Assembly (NCBI GenBank): GCA_002335605.1
Contig: BEDY01000007.1
Location: 682,001 to 746,000, forward strand
Direction: 5' to 3'
Source of the DNA: Prillingera fragicola
Lineage: Eukaryota; Basidiomycota; Tremellomycetes; Trichosporonales; Trichosporonaceae
DNA: 64,000 nucleotides
Shown here piece after piece: positions 45,680-56,916 of the stretch. The translations under genes were made by a program, and so were the position numbers. The notes below the pieces were generated by a model. The model worked only from the letters and a program-made list of their open reading frames with translations, was not told where the DNA came from and ran no database searches. Numbering within the stretch: the first letter of the stretch is position 1; the number at the start of each line of letters is the position of its first letter.

Positions 45680-46084
45680 ATGCCAAAGACCCCCAAGACC
45701 AAGTCCACCACCACCCCAAGCCCCTACGACCCAGCCCCCGAACCAGGCTTCCACCCGTGGCAGCCATACCATACTGTACGTCCCCCTCCTCCTTCTTCCC
45801 AATCTACCACCCACTCACGACGGCAGACAGCCCTAGTCCAAGGAATCATCGAAGCCGCCTACGCCGCCCAGAGAACAATCTACGCCCACCCGCAGCTCAA
45901 AGGCCAAGTCGACGGGCACGCCAACAACCGTACGTCGCAAAAGCTGGATCTCGTTCTCGGGATGCTGGCCCGTGAGCACGGGGTTGGGCTCGATGATATG
46001 CGTACCGCAAAGGGTCTGCCGCCGAAGAAGGGAAATGCGAAGAAGGAGGTGGAGAGGGAGGTGGGGCGGGAGGACGAGGTCTAG
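45680..46084 (+). CDS. Small unknown protein
   Basis: Exons are 45680-45775 and 45827-46084 (117 aa). The intron is 51 nt, a multiple of three without stops, so a retained form of 134 aa is possible. The N-terminus is Pro/Lys/Thr-rich (MPKTPKTKSTTT). The core is helical, with ALVQGIIEAAYAAQRTIY and SQKLDLVLGMLAREHGVGL. The tail is Lys/Glu-rich. No family is recognised. Translation starts at the first ATG after a CT-rich leader, in a good purine context. Confidence 0.55.
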   Translation: MPKTPKTKSTTTPSPYDPAPEPGFHPWQPYHTVRPPPPSSQSTTHSRRQTALVQGIIEAAYAAQRTIYAHPQLKGQVDGHANNRTSQKLDLVLGMLAREHGVGLDDMRTAKGLPPKKGNAKKEVEREVGREDEV

Positions 46085-46511
46085 CGGGCGTTGGATGAGT
46101 GCTCGCTGTGGCCCGTACTGGAGTGATCGCTTCCCGTTTCTTCTTGAGTAGACAGCTTTTCATGTGTCTATGCTGCCCATTCCGGTCACTTGCAGCAATG
46201 TCCAACGACTCGAGTTTCTGTTGGCTACCGCTGACTGAATTTGTTGCCTGTCTTATAACTCATAGACAAAGGACGGCAGGCCCTTGTGGGACTAGACGAC
46301 GCCAAGGGCGAGCGAGTGCAAGGCATGGAGAGGAGTGAAGTATGCAGCTCATGATCAACTTGACCCTCAGCTGACACTGTATTTGCCGAATGAATGCCCC
46401 TTTATAACACGTCCGTCATGGTATCGCTTCCCAGCGTCAGTTGCTCTTCAAGCTGAACAGTAAGTGTATATTTCAGCAGCAAGGTTCACAACAGCTTCAG
46501 TCTCAACAGCA

Positions 46512-47015
46512 ATGCCCAAAGCACTCGCCAAGCAGCCCATCTGGCTCGACAAGGACGAGACAGCTGAACAAGCCCACCAGCCCAGCAAGCCCCGCGCGCG
46601 CAAGGCCGAACCAAAACCCGAGCCCAGACAGCTACCCAAACGCACAAGGACAAGACTCAACTACGCCGAGCGAGTCGACCAACATGAGAACGATGAGGAC
46701 GAACGACACACCCCTGTCGATGAGCCGAGCCCCTCTCTCGTAAAGCAAGAACCCCCCCAACCCAGCCCGCCACGCAACCTCCCGCCGCCTCCCAAGGCGC
46801 CCTCGCCACCACCCAAGCCCGCTCCTCGGCATGTGGAGGAGCGCGACGTTTCCCGTGCCGAGAGCTCGGCGCGCCGCTCGCAGGCCCGGATCGAGCTGAG
46901 TGGCCACCTCGGGTTCATGCATGCCTCTGCCCTTGGGGGGTGTACCAGCCGGGCTCAGATGGAGCTGATCAACCGGCGTCATGAGAAGGCAATGGAGGCG
47001 CTGGCGAGGATTTGA
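46512..47015 (+). CDS. Unknown Pro/charged-rich protein
   Basis: A single-exon frame of 167 aa starts MPKALAKQPIWLDKDE. The middle is low complexity (KPEPRQLPKRTRTRLNYAER; PPPPKAPSPPPKPAP). The C-terminal 50 residues look folded and helical, with QARIELSGHLGFMHASALG and NRRHEKAMEALARI. The basic KRTRTRL segment could be a nuclear signal. I recognise no family. It starts 16 codons into a longer frame, and MPK is chosen because it mirrors the leader-to-ATG spacing of neighbours. Confidence 0.5.
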   Translation: MPKALAKQPIWLDKDETAEQAHQPSKPRARKAEPKPEPRQLPKRTRTRLNYAERVDQHENDEDERHTPVDEPSPSLVKQEPPQPSPPRNLPPPPKAPSPPPKPAPRHVEERDVSRAESSARRSQARIELSGHLGFMHASALGGCTSRAQMELINRRHEKAMEALARI

Positions 47016-47162
47016 GATGTGTGGCGGATGGCGATGGGGTTGAGATTGAGACTAGTTGCGATTGTCAAGTCAGTGGGAGCCATTGGAGGCCGAGACTGGG
47101 AATGAGCACATATAGAACCGATGTACATCTGCTCCAAGACTTCTGATACACCTGCCCATCAC

Positions 47163-49018
47163 CTACGCACCACCACGGATCATACCGAGGGGAATCATAC
47201 CCGGCTGGCGGAACGTGAGCGTCTTGGTCTGGGTAAACGCCTGGATGGCATATGGCCCGTTGAACCTGCCGTGGCCCGAGGCCTTGAAACCGCCGTGGGG
47301 GAACGCTGGCTCGTCGTGCACGCTGATCGAGTTGAGGTGGACCGCACCTGTCTCGAGGAGCTTGGCCATGGCCATGCCCTCCATCAGGTCGTTGGTGTAG
47401 ATGGACGACGAGAGGCCGTAGCCCGAGCCATTGGAGATGTTGACCGCGTCGTCGGCTGAGGTAATCTTGACGATGGAGACGTTGGGACCAAACGACTCGT
47501 CGTTGAAAATTTTCATTGCAGGGGTCACGTCCTTGAGGACCACGGCGGGCACCTTGGCGTCGTGGCTGGGCTTGATCTCGCCGGTCATCGACTTGGCACC
47601 CTGTATGGTCAGTGCCGGCCTTGGGACGATTAGGAGAACATACCTTGGAGAGCGCATCCTCCCAGAGAGCCTTGGGCTTGGCGGCACCCGCAGCGTTGAT
47701 CATCTCAAACTCGCCGAGCTTGACAATGTCCTCGTCGATCATGCGCTGCATAATCTCGACAAACTTGTCGTAGACATCCGCATGGACGAGGGCGAGCTCA
47801 GTAGACATGCAAATCTGGCCACTGTGGGCAGTCGCAGCAAAGAGAATCTGGCTATCAGCGCGGGACAGCACAACTCGTACTCACATTGTTCGCTGCCACC
47901 TCGAGATCCGCCGATGGCATGACGATGGCAGGTGCCTTTCCTCCGCACTCGAGCAAGACGGGCTTCCCTGCCCTCCCAGCGACGCCGGCAATGATGCGGC
48001 CGACGCCAGTGGAGCCTGTAAAGTTGACCATACGGACGGCGTCGTCGTTGATGGCTTGCTCGACTCGCTGAGCCACGTCGTCGGCGCCAAACTGAACAAC
48101 GTTCAGGACGCCATCTGAGCGCTGTCAGCGCCTTGCTGCTAGCCCTACGGCACAGACTACGCCTGAGACGCATTCTTCAAGACACTCACCAGGAAGACCA
48201 GCTTCCTTGAACAGCTTGGCCACTGCGAGAATGTACTGCGGAAGCCTCTCATTGGCCTTGCAGAGCACAGTGTTGCCACAGGCGAGGGGATAGATCAGAG
48301 CACGGAGCGTGAGGGTGCCAGCAAAGTTGAAGGGGACCATGGAGAAGACGACGCCGTAGGGCTCGCGCAGTATGAGACCGAGGGACCCGTCGAGTGTCTG
48401 CGGGATGTCTCCCTTGATCTGGGTGCACTGAGAGTCAGTTGTTGTCGTCGTGAGGATGGAGGCGCCACATTGTATGAGAGGCAACGTAGTCTTGGGTGTA
48501 TATGGGACACACACAAGCACAGCTTCCATATTCTGGGGCAAGCAATGTACTCACAATCGAGGCGGCCTCGCGAATATGGGCAGAAGCAAACTTGAAGTCT
48601 GTCTCGAGAACCATGGGCTCCACGGGCGTCTCGGCAGAGTACAGCTTGAAGAAGTCTTGCTTGCGCTCCGTAAAAAGCTGGGTGTGTCAGCAACAGCTGT
48701 GGTAACGTCATGCAAGCCTGCTCACATCGCCAAACTTGTTGAGAATATCACGGCGCTCGTGGGCCGGACGGTCGGCCCAGGCGCGGAAGGCGGCCTTGTT
48801 GCTAGCGACAGCCTTGTTCCTGCGGTGTCAGAGCAGCCCACGTCTCCAGTCTCCTGCTCCAAATCCCCGTGGTACACACGGCCTACGCACAGAGTAGCCT
48901 CGTCACAAGCCGCGACGTTGGAAGTAGTCTGCCCGGTGATAGCGTGGACATTGGGAAACGTCTTTGCGCCAGACACCTCCTTGCCGTCAATCCAGAGTGG
49001 GACGGTAGCGACAGTCAT
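47163..49018 (-). CDS. Aldehyde dehydrogenase (salicylaldehyde/vanillin dehydrogenase-like)
   Basis: The enzyme performs NAD(P)-dependent oxidation of an aldehyde to an acid. Seven exons give 484 aa: 49018-48891, 48819-48726, 48677-48555, 48427-48190, 48114-47885, 47847-47644 and 47600-47163. Motifs are PFNFAGTLTLRAL (cofactor pocket), NFTGSTGVGR, the general base Glu250 in LLECGGKAP, the catalytic Cys284 in HSGQICMST, and ESFGPNVSI. The C-terminal FPHGGFKASGHGRFNG is typical of this clade. Overall it resembles salicylaldehyde and vanillin dehydrogenases more than ALDH2 types. It has no targeting signal. Together with the FAD monooxygenase at 12375 it suggests aromatic-compound metabolism in this organism, but the genes are 33 kb apart. 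Confidence 0.9.
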
Positions 49019-49365
49019 GCTTGTGAGGAGGTGAGTAGTCAGATACGGGTGTACGTGGGGACGCGTATACAGAAAGTGTGATTATGCTGGGCAGATATAG
49101 ATGTCAAGTGGGCAACTTCGGATCGGACACGGGCAACCATAGCCGGCGGCATCTCGGCGTCGGGGGCGCCCGATCTGTATCTACCAACGTCGATGCGAGG
49201 GGCGGCAATCACATGACTGGCGCATGAGCGAGCATGGGAACACTAGAAAATGTACAGGAGAGGTATCGGGGGCAGAGGACGGAGAAGCAAAGCACAGGGC
49301 CAAGGATAGCTCTTCGGTGGTGACATGTCCGGCCACCGCAGCGATGAACATCCTCGATATCCTCC
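49019..49365. other. intergenic, no gene seen
   Basis: Upstream region of the aldehyde dehydrogenase. Nothing distinct was recognised. Confidence 0.4.
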
Positions 49366-49884
49366 TCAGCCAGCTAGGTGCAGCGAGTACAGGATGCTCT
49401 TGTCGCCATACCTGATGATCAATCAGTCACAGAGAGTCGGGTCGCGGCGACTTGCTGCGCTACTTGATTGGGCGTGGTGAACTTGGGTCAGCCGAAAGGA
49501 GACGCCGCGGCGCCGCCGAGGACCGTTGGCTCGCCAGGACGTTGCATGGCTATGTATTCCGGCAGTCAGATGCGGCGTCAGCTTGATAAGGCTTACTTGC
49601 AAAGCAAGAGTAGCTTCTTGACACCGAGGTGAGGTGCGCTGAGCACGCTCAACAGTCGCCCTGAATCAGAGGCCACACTCGTGTTTCCGTTGCCTGACCG
49701 GGGCTGTGGCCTGTTGGGCCTCGGCGCGACGCTTCTGAACCTCGACTTGCAGGAGCTTCCGGTCCGAGGGGCGGAGGGGGATCGCGGTTGGATTGGAGCA
49801 GATCATAACTTGAGATTTTGATGCCAAAGATGCAGCGATGAGAGGAGGCAGTTCGTGGTGACTATGATTGTTGTTGTTCATCAA
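49366..49884 (-). CDS. candidate multi-exon small gene, model uncertain
   Basis: Coding-like pieces line up on the minus strand. A first segment starts near 49884 (MNNNNHSHHELPPLI, then NPTAIPLRPSDRKLLQVEV and KRRAEAQQA). A strong GTAAGC donor lies near 49600, with an acceptor CATAG near 49556. A last exon reads YGDKSILYSLHLAG and stops at 49366. The frames can be joined through three introns, but one donor would be weak, so I give no exon list. I do not recognise the product. Confidence 0.25.
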
Positions 49885-49962
49885 GGATTTCTTACGTAAG
49901 TAAAGTCCTCAGTAATTATAATAAACAACGAGCTTGACTTCTTTCGATCTCCACTTCACACC

Positions 49963-51736
49963 ATGCCCATGCTCGCTGTGCATCCCACTGCGATCTCCAT
50001 CTTTGCCCTCCCGGTAGGGGGAAGCGCCTCATCACCTGTACTCCCGAACACAGTGGCGTTTCCATCACGCTACCCAGCAGGGTCACCACCACGGACAGTT
50101 GCCGGGCCATCCGGTAGCACCTTTCTCTACACCTCTGGTGGTAGCATTGTGTGGGAGTACGACACCCGTGGGCGACGCGTCGGTGAGATCTCATCAAAGG
50201 ATGTGGAATTTGTGGCTCCGTTTAAGAATGGAGTTGCCGTTGCTGCTGCGGGCGAGCTTCGAGTGTTTCGCCGTGGTGCAGCAGTTGGCAAATGGGCTCT
50301 GGACAGCATTTATGAGGTAGGGCCGCCTGGCTGGAGCATGGCTGACGTACAGGGACCCAGTGGAAGAGTCACAGCAATGTCGGCCGATGGAGAGTTTGTT
50401 GTCGTGTGCGCCAACGAGGTGGCCGCTTATAATGTTGAGAGCGGTGTCAGGCTTTCCCTAATCTTGAGCGTAGAAACCGTGAGCACATCAGATTTGTCGG
50501 CTGCTAACTTCTTAGCCTGTCGTTAGTGTTCGTGTTTGCGCTTTACCTTCTCCAATGGCCCTCTTCCCCACACCCGACGGCATTGCTGCAGTGCCGCTGC
50601 TGGAGTCAAGCGATGAGGCGCCTGCCAAACTGGCATCATTGTCTCTGGGTCGCCCTATCATGGGTATTGCCGTCGCCGAGCACCCGCCCTGCATCGCTGT
50701 GGCAGCTGAGGGACCAGAGGGAATGGTTGCGCTTCTCAACTCTAACTTGGAGTGAGTTTTCTGCAATGTCTGGCGCTGACGTCCCAGAACCACCAAGACC
50801 TTTTCGTTCAAGAATGAGCTGGCAGGCATTGCATTCGTGGATGGAACAACTGTTGCCGCTCGGACAACCACGGGTAGGCTGATGGTTGCCGATATCAACA
50901 CGAAGGCTTCAGAGCCGGATGTTATCAGGGTTTCTCTCAAGGAGACCGTTCTGGGTATCCATGGCATTCCCCCAGCACCACCACGTTCACGCGAGTCGGC
51001 AGGTGGGCCTCGCTCGGTCTCGGAGCGTGCCAGGCCTCTTATTGAGGCGCGCAACGCCAACGTTCCAACGCCTCCTCCAGGAATGCCCAAGGGCAAGGAT
51101 AAGATAGCCTTCGACCAGGCAGGCCGCGCTGTCAGTGCGCCTGTGCACGATATCCACCTGGATAACCGTCACACGCGTGATGAGCTCAAGGCTGCGCGCA
51201 ACCAGGCAACAGCGGAGACACCACGAGACATGCGTCCCCCGCCTGTTCCACGCACGGCTAACCGCACTGTCAGCGACGCAATGCCCCCTGCCAGTACCGC
51301 CAGTACGGTTCGCATTCGCCCCGCTTCTATTCCTGAAGGGAATGAGCCGCCATCGCCTGCTCCGCGATTCCGCCCTTCAGCGCTTCGGACCACTGCACTC
51401 CCCGACACGGGTGTCGTCGGCAGCCCGCCTCCCAGTGAGAGTGGCAGCGGCAGCGGTTTCACAAGGCGCGGACGCGCCGACAGCGGAAGTGGCAGCGACG
51501 TGCAGAACTTGGAGGGTATCGAGCAGATGCGCCAGGAGATTGCCAACCTCCAGTTGGACATGCTCCGGATGGGACGTGGTCTGAAAGTGAGTATTGGAGG
51601 CTGTGAACCAGTAGGGCTGACTGTTCAGAATGAGATTCGTAGCGCGATCGCCCCTTTGGTCGATGAGATCAAGTCAAACCGCGAGGTTATGGCACGACAG
51701 GCCGCTGAGATTGAACGTCTTCGGAGGGGTTACTAG
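49963..51736 (+). CDS. NEDD1-like WD-repeat protein (gamma-tubulin recruitment)
   Basis: Exons are 49963-50478, 50516-50751, 50788-51586 and 51629-51736 (552 aa). Residues 1-330 form a beta-rich region with WD-like strand repeats (GSTFLYTSGGSIVWEY, GRVTAMSADGEFVVVC, AGIAFVDGTTVAA). After a long Pro/Ser/Arg linker, the C-terminus has QMRQEIANLQLDMLRMGRGL and RQAAEIERLRRGY. The helix EIANLQLDMLR strongly recalls the C-terminal helix of NED1/NEDD1, by which this WD protein binds gamma-tubulin complexes. The assignment rests on this architecture and short motif only. The 42-nt last intron has no stop and is a multiple of three. Confidence 0.55.
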
Positions 51737-52440
51737 GTGCTTGAACATGGTTTGTTATGGTCAACGTGACATGTATATAATGCATTGTAGGCGGTATCTC
51801 TAGCATGGCTAGAGGGTGGCTGCGTGAGAGTGTGGCCAGGAGTGACCTGGTATTATGATGCGTGGTATCGGGTAATGCAGGTATAGAGAAGCTCTAAGAA
51901 AGAGCGTCGCTGTCAAATAAGCACGCAACTTGTACACTACTGCTCGACAAGTACCTCAAAAAGCCGATACGTTGCTGTGCAGTCATTCCCTCGCAGCGGC
52001 GGCGACGCTCCTCAAGGCGTTCGTCTCTGGGAGCCGCAGCCTGGGCAGTAGTAGCGCCGCCATTGGGATGCTCTCGGACCTTGACCCTACGCGTGCCTGC
52101 GCTAGCACCTTGACTGCCTCACGGAGCCTCATAGTCCTCATAGTGCGGCGAGTACAGACCGCTCGAAAGTCATTGTCGACCAACGACGTTGTGTAGTAGG
52201 GCGACACTGGCCGCGCAGCTGCGATGATTGATGAATGCATGAATGAGCGTTGAATGCCGATGAGTATAGTAATGAAATATGAAAGCCCTGTTGAATGGGC
52301 ACAACAGTACGCAAAGTGCCCCGCCCGGTCCTGGCCGCTGCCTCGCCGTCCCCGCTGCCCTTGGCCCTGTCTGTCTCTCCTCGTTCTAGCCACCTCTCTC
52401 TCCACGTCACCCCTCTTCAACGAGTGCCTGTAGACGAGGT
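51737..52440. other. intergenic between convergent genes
   Basis: About 700 bp between convergent genes. A minus-strand stretch (about 51900-52240) has coding-like pieces in shifting frames separated by stops, possibly a relic, but no intact gene is seen. Confidence 0.4.
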
Positions 52441-53335
52441 CTACGCCAGCTGAGGCTGTCCAATGTCCCCAGCCCCGACGACAGCAGTCCGGATGGCTGT
52501 CGCCGCCTGATTTCCTCGCTCAAGCACCCACTCGAACCCTTGCTTGCCTATACCAGCGTTTCCTTTGAACACATCCACGCTGGCCTTTTCGATACGGCGA
52601 GCAATGAGCTTTGTTGGGAAGCCAGACACCATGGTCGCGCGCTGGGTGAACTTTGTGTTCATACCGTCTGGCGTGGGATAGGGCGTGTAGGTAATGTACT
52701 CGAGGCAGGAGCTGGGCGTCGTCAGTGTTTCCGACTGAGAGAAGAGAGAAGGACCGCGTTGGAGCCTGCACACTTCAGGGAGGTTGTGTAAAGCTGAGTG
52801 GTGACTACCTTGCCACCAGAGTTTTGGCAGCAACGCGCAAGGACAGATAGTACTCACACATACTGGGCCAAATTCAAGTTCATCGACATGCACGTCGCCT
52901 GAGGCGTGTTTGGGTCGACAAACACGACCTCACGGACGTACGCCGTATCGGGTAGTTGGAACAGCTGCAGCATGCGTTAGCGCTGCCAGCTGCGACGACC
53001 TATTGACACCACCGCGCGGTACAATAGTGCACGTTTGCTGCGTACCAGCGGTCGACGTCGTCGATAAACACACCTTTGCTACCCATTTCGGTGCTCCCTG
53101 TTGCACTCCAATCACGCGCTCGCTGCGCATGATGCCCGTGTCTGGGTCGACGGTGCGGCTGATTGTGTCGACGCTGAAGACATGGGTCGCGAATGGGTTG
53201 GGGTATTTGCGCAGAAGCCACTTGACGGTGTGTGCTGGCGAGTAGCTGTAGTGTCAGCACATGACGGATGGAGTAGTGATCCGCTTGCTGAGCTACGTAC
53301 TTGTATACCACCTCGTTCTCAAAGACTTTGGGCAT
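52441..53335 (-). CDS. PRELI/MSF1 domain lipid-transfer protein (Ups1-like)
   Basis: PRELI-domain proteins with Mdm35 carry phosphatidic acid or phosphatidylserine across the mitochondrial intermembrane space. Exons run 53335-53301, 53245-53074, 52964-52858 and 52711-52441 (194 aa). The N-terminal half reads HTVKWLLRKYPNPFATHVF and SVDTISRTVDPDTG, closer to Ups1 (HVLSIDTISRNVD-like) than to Ups2. MRSERVIGVQQGAPKWV and NLNLAQYVSCLEYITY follow, and the last helix ends the fold near residue 185. No classical presequence is present, as is usual for this family. The Ups1 versus Ups2/3 assignment needs a tree. Confidence 0.85.
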
Positions 53336-53700
53336 GTCGCGTGATCAGGAGCGCGGCCAGCTGGTGTTCGAGTTGTCGTTGGTTGTGGACGGTGCCAGGT
53401 GGATTCAATGTTCGTGTGTCTATGTTGTGTATCACAGCGTCTATTCGTTCAGAGAGACATGGCTGCTGAGAGTGAGCTTTGACAGAGGACAGAGAGGAGT
53501 AAGAGATGTAGATGTGGATGCAGTCATCGTCATTGCGCCACCCAAGAGCGGGCCAGCCTAATGTGGGGGGTACTAATACGTAATTTTGCCACGTGTAAAC
53601 CATGTGTCAACGCGTGGCTGCATCTGTATGGTGCCTGGATGGCAAAGATTTCTAACCATCGAGCCACATGTTCGTGCTCTTGCCACCAAACTCATCCACC
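53336..53700. other. divergent promoter region
   Basis: The 365 bp between the divergent PRELI and NOB1 genes form the probable shared promoter. No further feature is recognised. Confidence 0.5.
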
Positions 53701-55199
53701 ATGGCATTCTCATACAGCGCAGCAGCGCGCTCAGGCGATGCAGCAGCAACAGCATCAACCTCAGCAGCTGCCGCCACTGCGGGCCCCTCAAAGACCGAGC
53801 CCAACACCATTCAGCACCTGATTCTCGACGCCGGACCACTCCTCTCCCTCACCCCCATTCGTCACATTGCGACCTCCTTCCACACCACCCCCATGGTGCT
53901 CGCCGAGCTGCGCGACCCAAAGGCAAGGCAGCACTGGGAGAACCTCAAGCTCTCGGGCGTCGACGTTATCGTCGAGCCGCCCACGGCCGAGTCAATGGCA
54001 AAGGTGATTGCATTCGCCAAGAAGACTGGTGACTACGCCGTGCTTTCGCAGACCGACTTGAGCGTCGTTGCTCTTACGTACCAGTACGAGGTCAAGGTTA
54101 ACGGTGACGCGAGGATTCGTACCGCTCCTGGACAGATGCTGCCGCCGCTCGAGGGCGACAAGGCTGAGTCAAAGGACGAGAAGAAGGACGAGAGTGAGAG
54201 TGACGAGGAGGAGGTCGAGGTTACCGCCGAGGACAAGGAGGAGCCCGAGGTTGAGGCCGCCGAGGTCAAGACAGAGGCTGAGGCTCCGGTTGCCGAGGTC
54301 ACTGAGGCCGTCGAAGCTTTGTCCACGGAGGACAAGGCTGAGCCTGCTGCCGAGACACCAGCCGCTGCCGACGCCAAGGCCGCCAACCCTCCCGGCTGGG
54401 ACGATGGGGAGGAGTCTGACGGCGGCGAGTGGATCAACACCTCCAACGTCAAGCAGCACCGCTCGCAGGACCTTGGCCTCCTTCCCAACGAGGACAAGGC
54501 TGCCGCCGCACCTCTGGCCGCAGCTTGTATGACCGGCGACTATGCCGTCCAGAATGTTCTCCTTGGCATGGGCCTTGGACTCGTTGGCGAGGGCGGCAAG
54601 CGTATCGCCAAGGTCCGCTCGTGGGTTCTTCGTTGCCACGCCTGCTTCAAGCTCTGCCGCGACTCGAGCAAGCGTTTCTGCCCCTCGTGCGGCAACTCGT
54701 CGCTCATGCGCACCACTGTTACTACCTCGGCTACCACCGGCAAGCAGACTGTTCACCTCAAGAAGAACTTTCAGTATCACCTCCGCGGCACCAAGTACAC
54801 TATCCCCGACGCCAAGCCTGGACGCGCAAAGGGCCAGCAGAAGGGCGGAACTGGCCTCATCCTCCGCGAGGACGACAGGGAGTGGCAGGACGCTGTCCGT
54901 GCCAACACTATCCGCAAGCAAAAGGAGGAGAAGCGCATGGCGCGCGGCGATGGATCGTGGATGGACCCCGACGTGAGTCATTTCGTCGGCGAAGCAGACA
55001 TGCGCAGTGTCGCCGACATGGATGCCGCCCCAGATATGGGCTGCATTGATTGCCAGTTGGCATTAGCTGACACCGACGCCAGTGGATGCCCGAGATCATT
55101 ACTGTCGGTATGAGTGGTAAGGGACGCCACAATGCGCACAACATGCCTGCTATCGGACATGGGCGCAAGAACCCCAACGCGTCGAGGCGGAAAAAGTAG
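53701..55199 (+). CDS. NOB1: Nob1, 20S pre-rRNA endonuclease
   Basis: Nob1 cleaves 20S pre-rRNA at site D in the last step of 18S maturation in cytosolic pre-40S particles. Exons are 53701-54972 and 55083-55199 (462 aa). The PIN domain begins LILDAGPLLSLTP, with the first catalytic Asp near residue 43. It continues through TPMVLAELRD (second acidic residue) and TGDYAVLSQTDLSVVALTY. A long acidic Glu/Lys/Ala insert (about 155-240) follows. The zinc ribbon CHACFKLCRDSSKRFCPSCGN lies near 312-332. The C-terminus WMPEIITVGMSGKGRH is Nob1-specific and is restored only by removing the 110-nt intron, whose unspliced reading stays open but loses it. Confidence 0.95.
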
Positions 55200-55979
55200 A
55201 GTGTCTGCTTTGTCACATAGAGGTGTAGAGGCGAGTGTACAGTACTTTATTTCTTCTTCATGAAACCACTGCAGTATTCAATGCCAGGTGTTTCAGGCTG
55301 AGCGACCTACGAGCCTCTCTGGCAGCAGCGGCGCACGCCGCGGCGGGCAAGTCCATGCCGCTCCCACCTACTGACCCTTGGCCCTGGCACTACCCACCCA
55401 TGCACGAGATTGCACGAGCGCACGAGCTGGGTAGCTATCGGCACATCCCAGACTTGGATGCATGGCCCGAGACGGAGATCCACTAGGCCGAAAAGGCACC
55501 TTGCAATACCCGATGCAGCACCACTGGGCTGGACAGAGGGAGACAGCAGTGGCAACGTCGTCGACATGCATCATGTGACGTAAGGAATGGTGGCACCTTT
55601 GTCCTCGTCCTCTTGCCTTCTCGCCACTAGACATTCCACAGCAAGACTCCTCTCTCATGCACCTCTGCATCCAAGATGTGTCTTGACTCGGCTCGTATGC
55701 ACTACACCAAGGGCCATCACAGTCAGCATTCAGCAACCATGGCCATGTGACTTTATGACGTCTTGAAGCGCAACACACTCACAGTCCACTTGACCTCGTC
55801 TCTTGGCTGGTGTTGTGGGCAATTTGTTCTGAATGGTTCTTGGTCTTTCTTAGTCTCGGCCTGCCCACAGTACTTAAACCGGGTACTACTGTTGCCACTG
55901 AGCTCCATGCCCACATACTGGACGCTATTCTCACATCTACCCACACAACTACACCAGCAGCAGTAACACCGGATCAACA
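55200..55979. other. intergenic, no gene seen
   Basis: This stretch contains a weak 43-codon plus-strand frame (MPLPPTDPWPWHYPP start near 55356) that might be an exon of an unrecognised small gene. I could not build a model. Confidence 0.4.
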
Positions 55980-56637
55980 ATGAGTGAGCAAGCCCAACAC
56001 CATATCCCACACCGACTAACAGCCTAGCGATCAAGGCCCAACTTGACAAGATCCGCCGCAAAGCGTCTCTGGGCGGTGGCTCCGGCATGACCGAGCCCGG
56101 ACCCACGCACACGGCGACCCAGACCCGCACCTCTGGCGACATGGCGATGCCCGAGCACACGATGGACAACAAGCCCATGGCCACTGAGCCAATGCCCGAC
56201 TCGCACCCCCCTCCGGCTGGCGGCAGTGAGTCCCACACCACCCCTGGAACCAAATAACCTCCCACAAACTGACACCCAAAGACCTGATGACCAAGATCCG
56301 CCGCCGCTCGTCTGCGTCTGCGGACCACGACGCGGCCGCCGTCCAGCAGCTGGCCGCGATGGGGTTTGACCGCAAGCGTGCGCAGCAGGTGCTGGCCGAC
56401 CACAACGGGAGCCAGACCGAGGCCCTCAACGTGCTCAAGCACGAGCGCCACTGCAAGTCCAAGGGCTGGCTCGACATTCGCGACTATGACCCCAACTGCG
56501 TCGTCTGCCAACGCCGTCCCGAGGGCGACGCCGAGTTTGGCCCTACCGGCGAGGGGGCTGCGGCCGAGGACCATGTGTCCCCGGACGTCATGCCCGGTGA
56601 GAGTGCTGCGGCTATGAAGGTCGGAGAGACCAGATAG
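55980..56637 (+). CDS. Array member A: UBA-like + HxxH/CxxC protein
   Basis: First of six paralogues in the last 8 kb. Exons are 55980-55983 (ATGA only), 56028-56225 and 56282-56637 (185 aa). Residues 1-80 are polar, with a duplicated basic motif (LDKIRRKASLG, MTKIRRRSSAS). Residues 87-120 fit a UBA-like three-helix fold (VQQLAAMGFDRKRAQQVLAD; EALNVL). They are followed by His121-x2-His124 and Cys140-x2-Cys143, a putative zinc site. The tail is acidic, without the glycine tract or hydrophobic segment of the others, so it may be the ancestral or soluble form. UBA assignment is by pattern, and ubiquitin binding is only inferred. Confidence 0.75.
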
Positions 56638-56916
56638 GATTCGGCCATGATTGCTGCCCTCGCTGGGTCGCCGCCGCTGTAGGAATGAGACCTTGAGACG
56701 TATCAGAAGTAGTAAGAACGAGTAATCTTTAATGCAGCCAGTGGTCTTGAACGTGCAGCGTTGTCTTGTGCTGCACTGCTCACTGCAAGACTGACGAGGC
56801 GACTCGGACTGACGAGCTCGCTGCGGGCGACGACTTGATCCATTCTGTCCACAAGGCATTACCTCGCTCACTCCTACACTTGCTGATCCCAGCTCCTGTG
56901 TGAACTGGGCCAGGCG

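Noticed and set aside
51900..52240. Coding-like pieces in shifting frames on the minus strand
   Set aside because: Stops and frame changes interrupt every path, and no splice sites repair them convincingly. It may be a relic but is not supportable as a gene.
55235..55486. 83-codon plus-strand frame ending PETEIH
   Set aside because: It has no ATG until the last 43 codons, and no upstream exon could be joined. Left unannotated.
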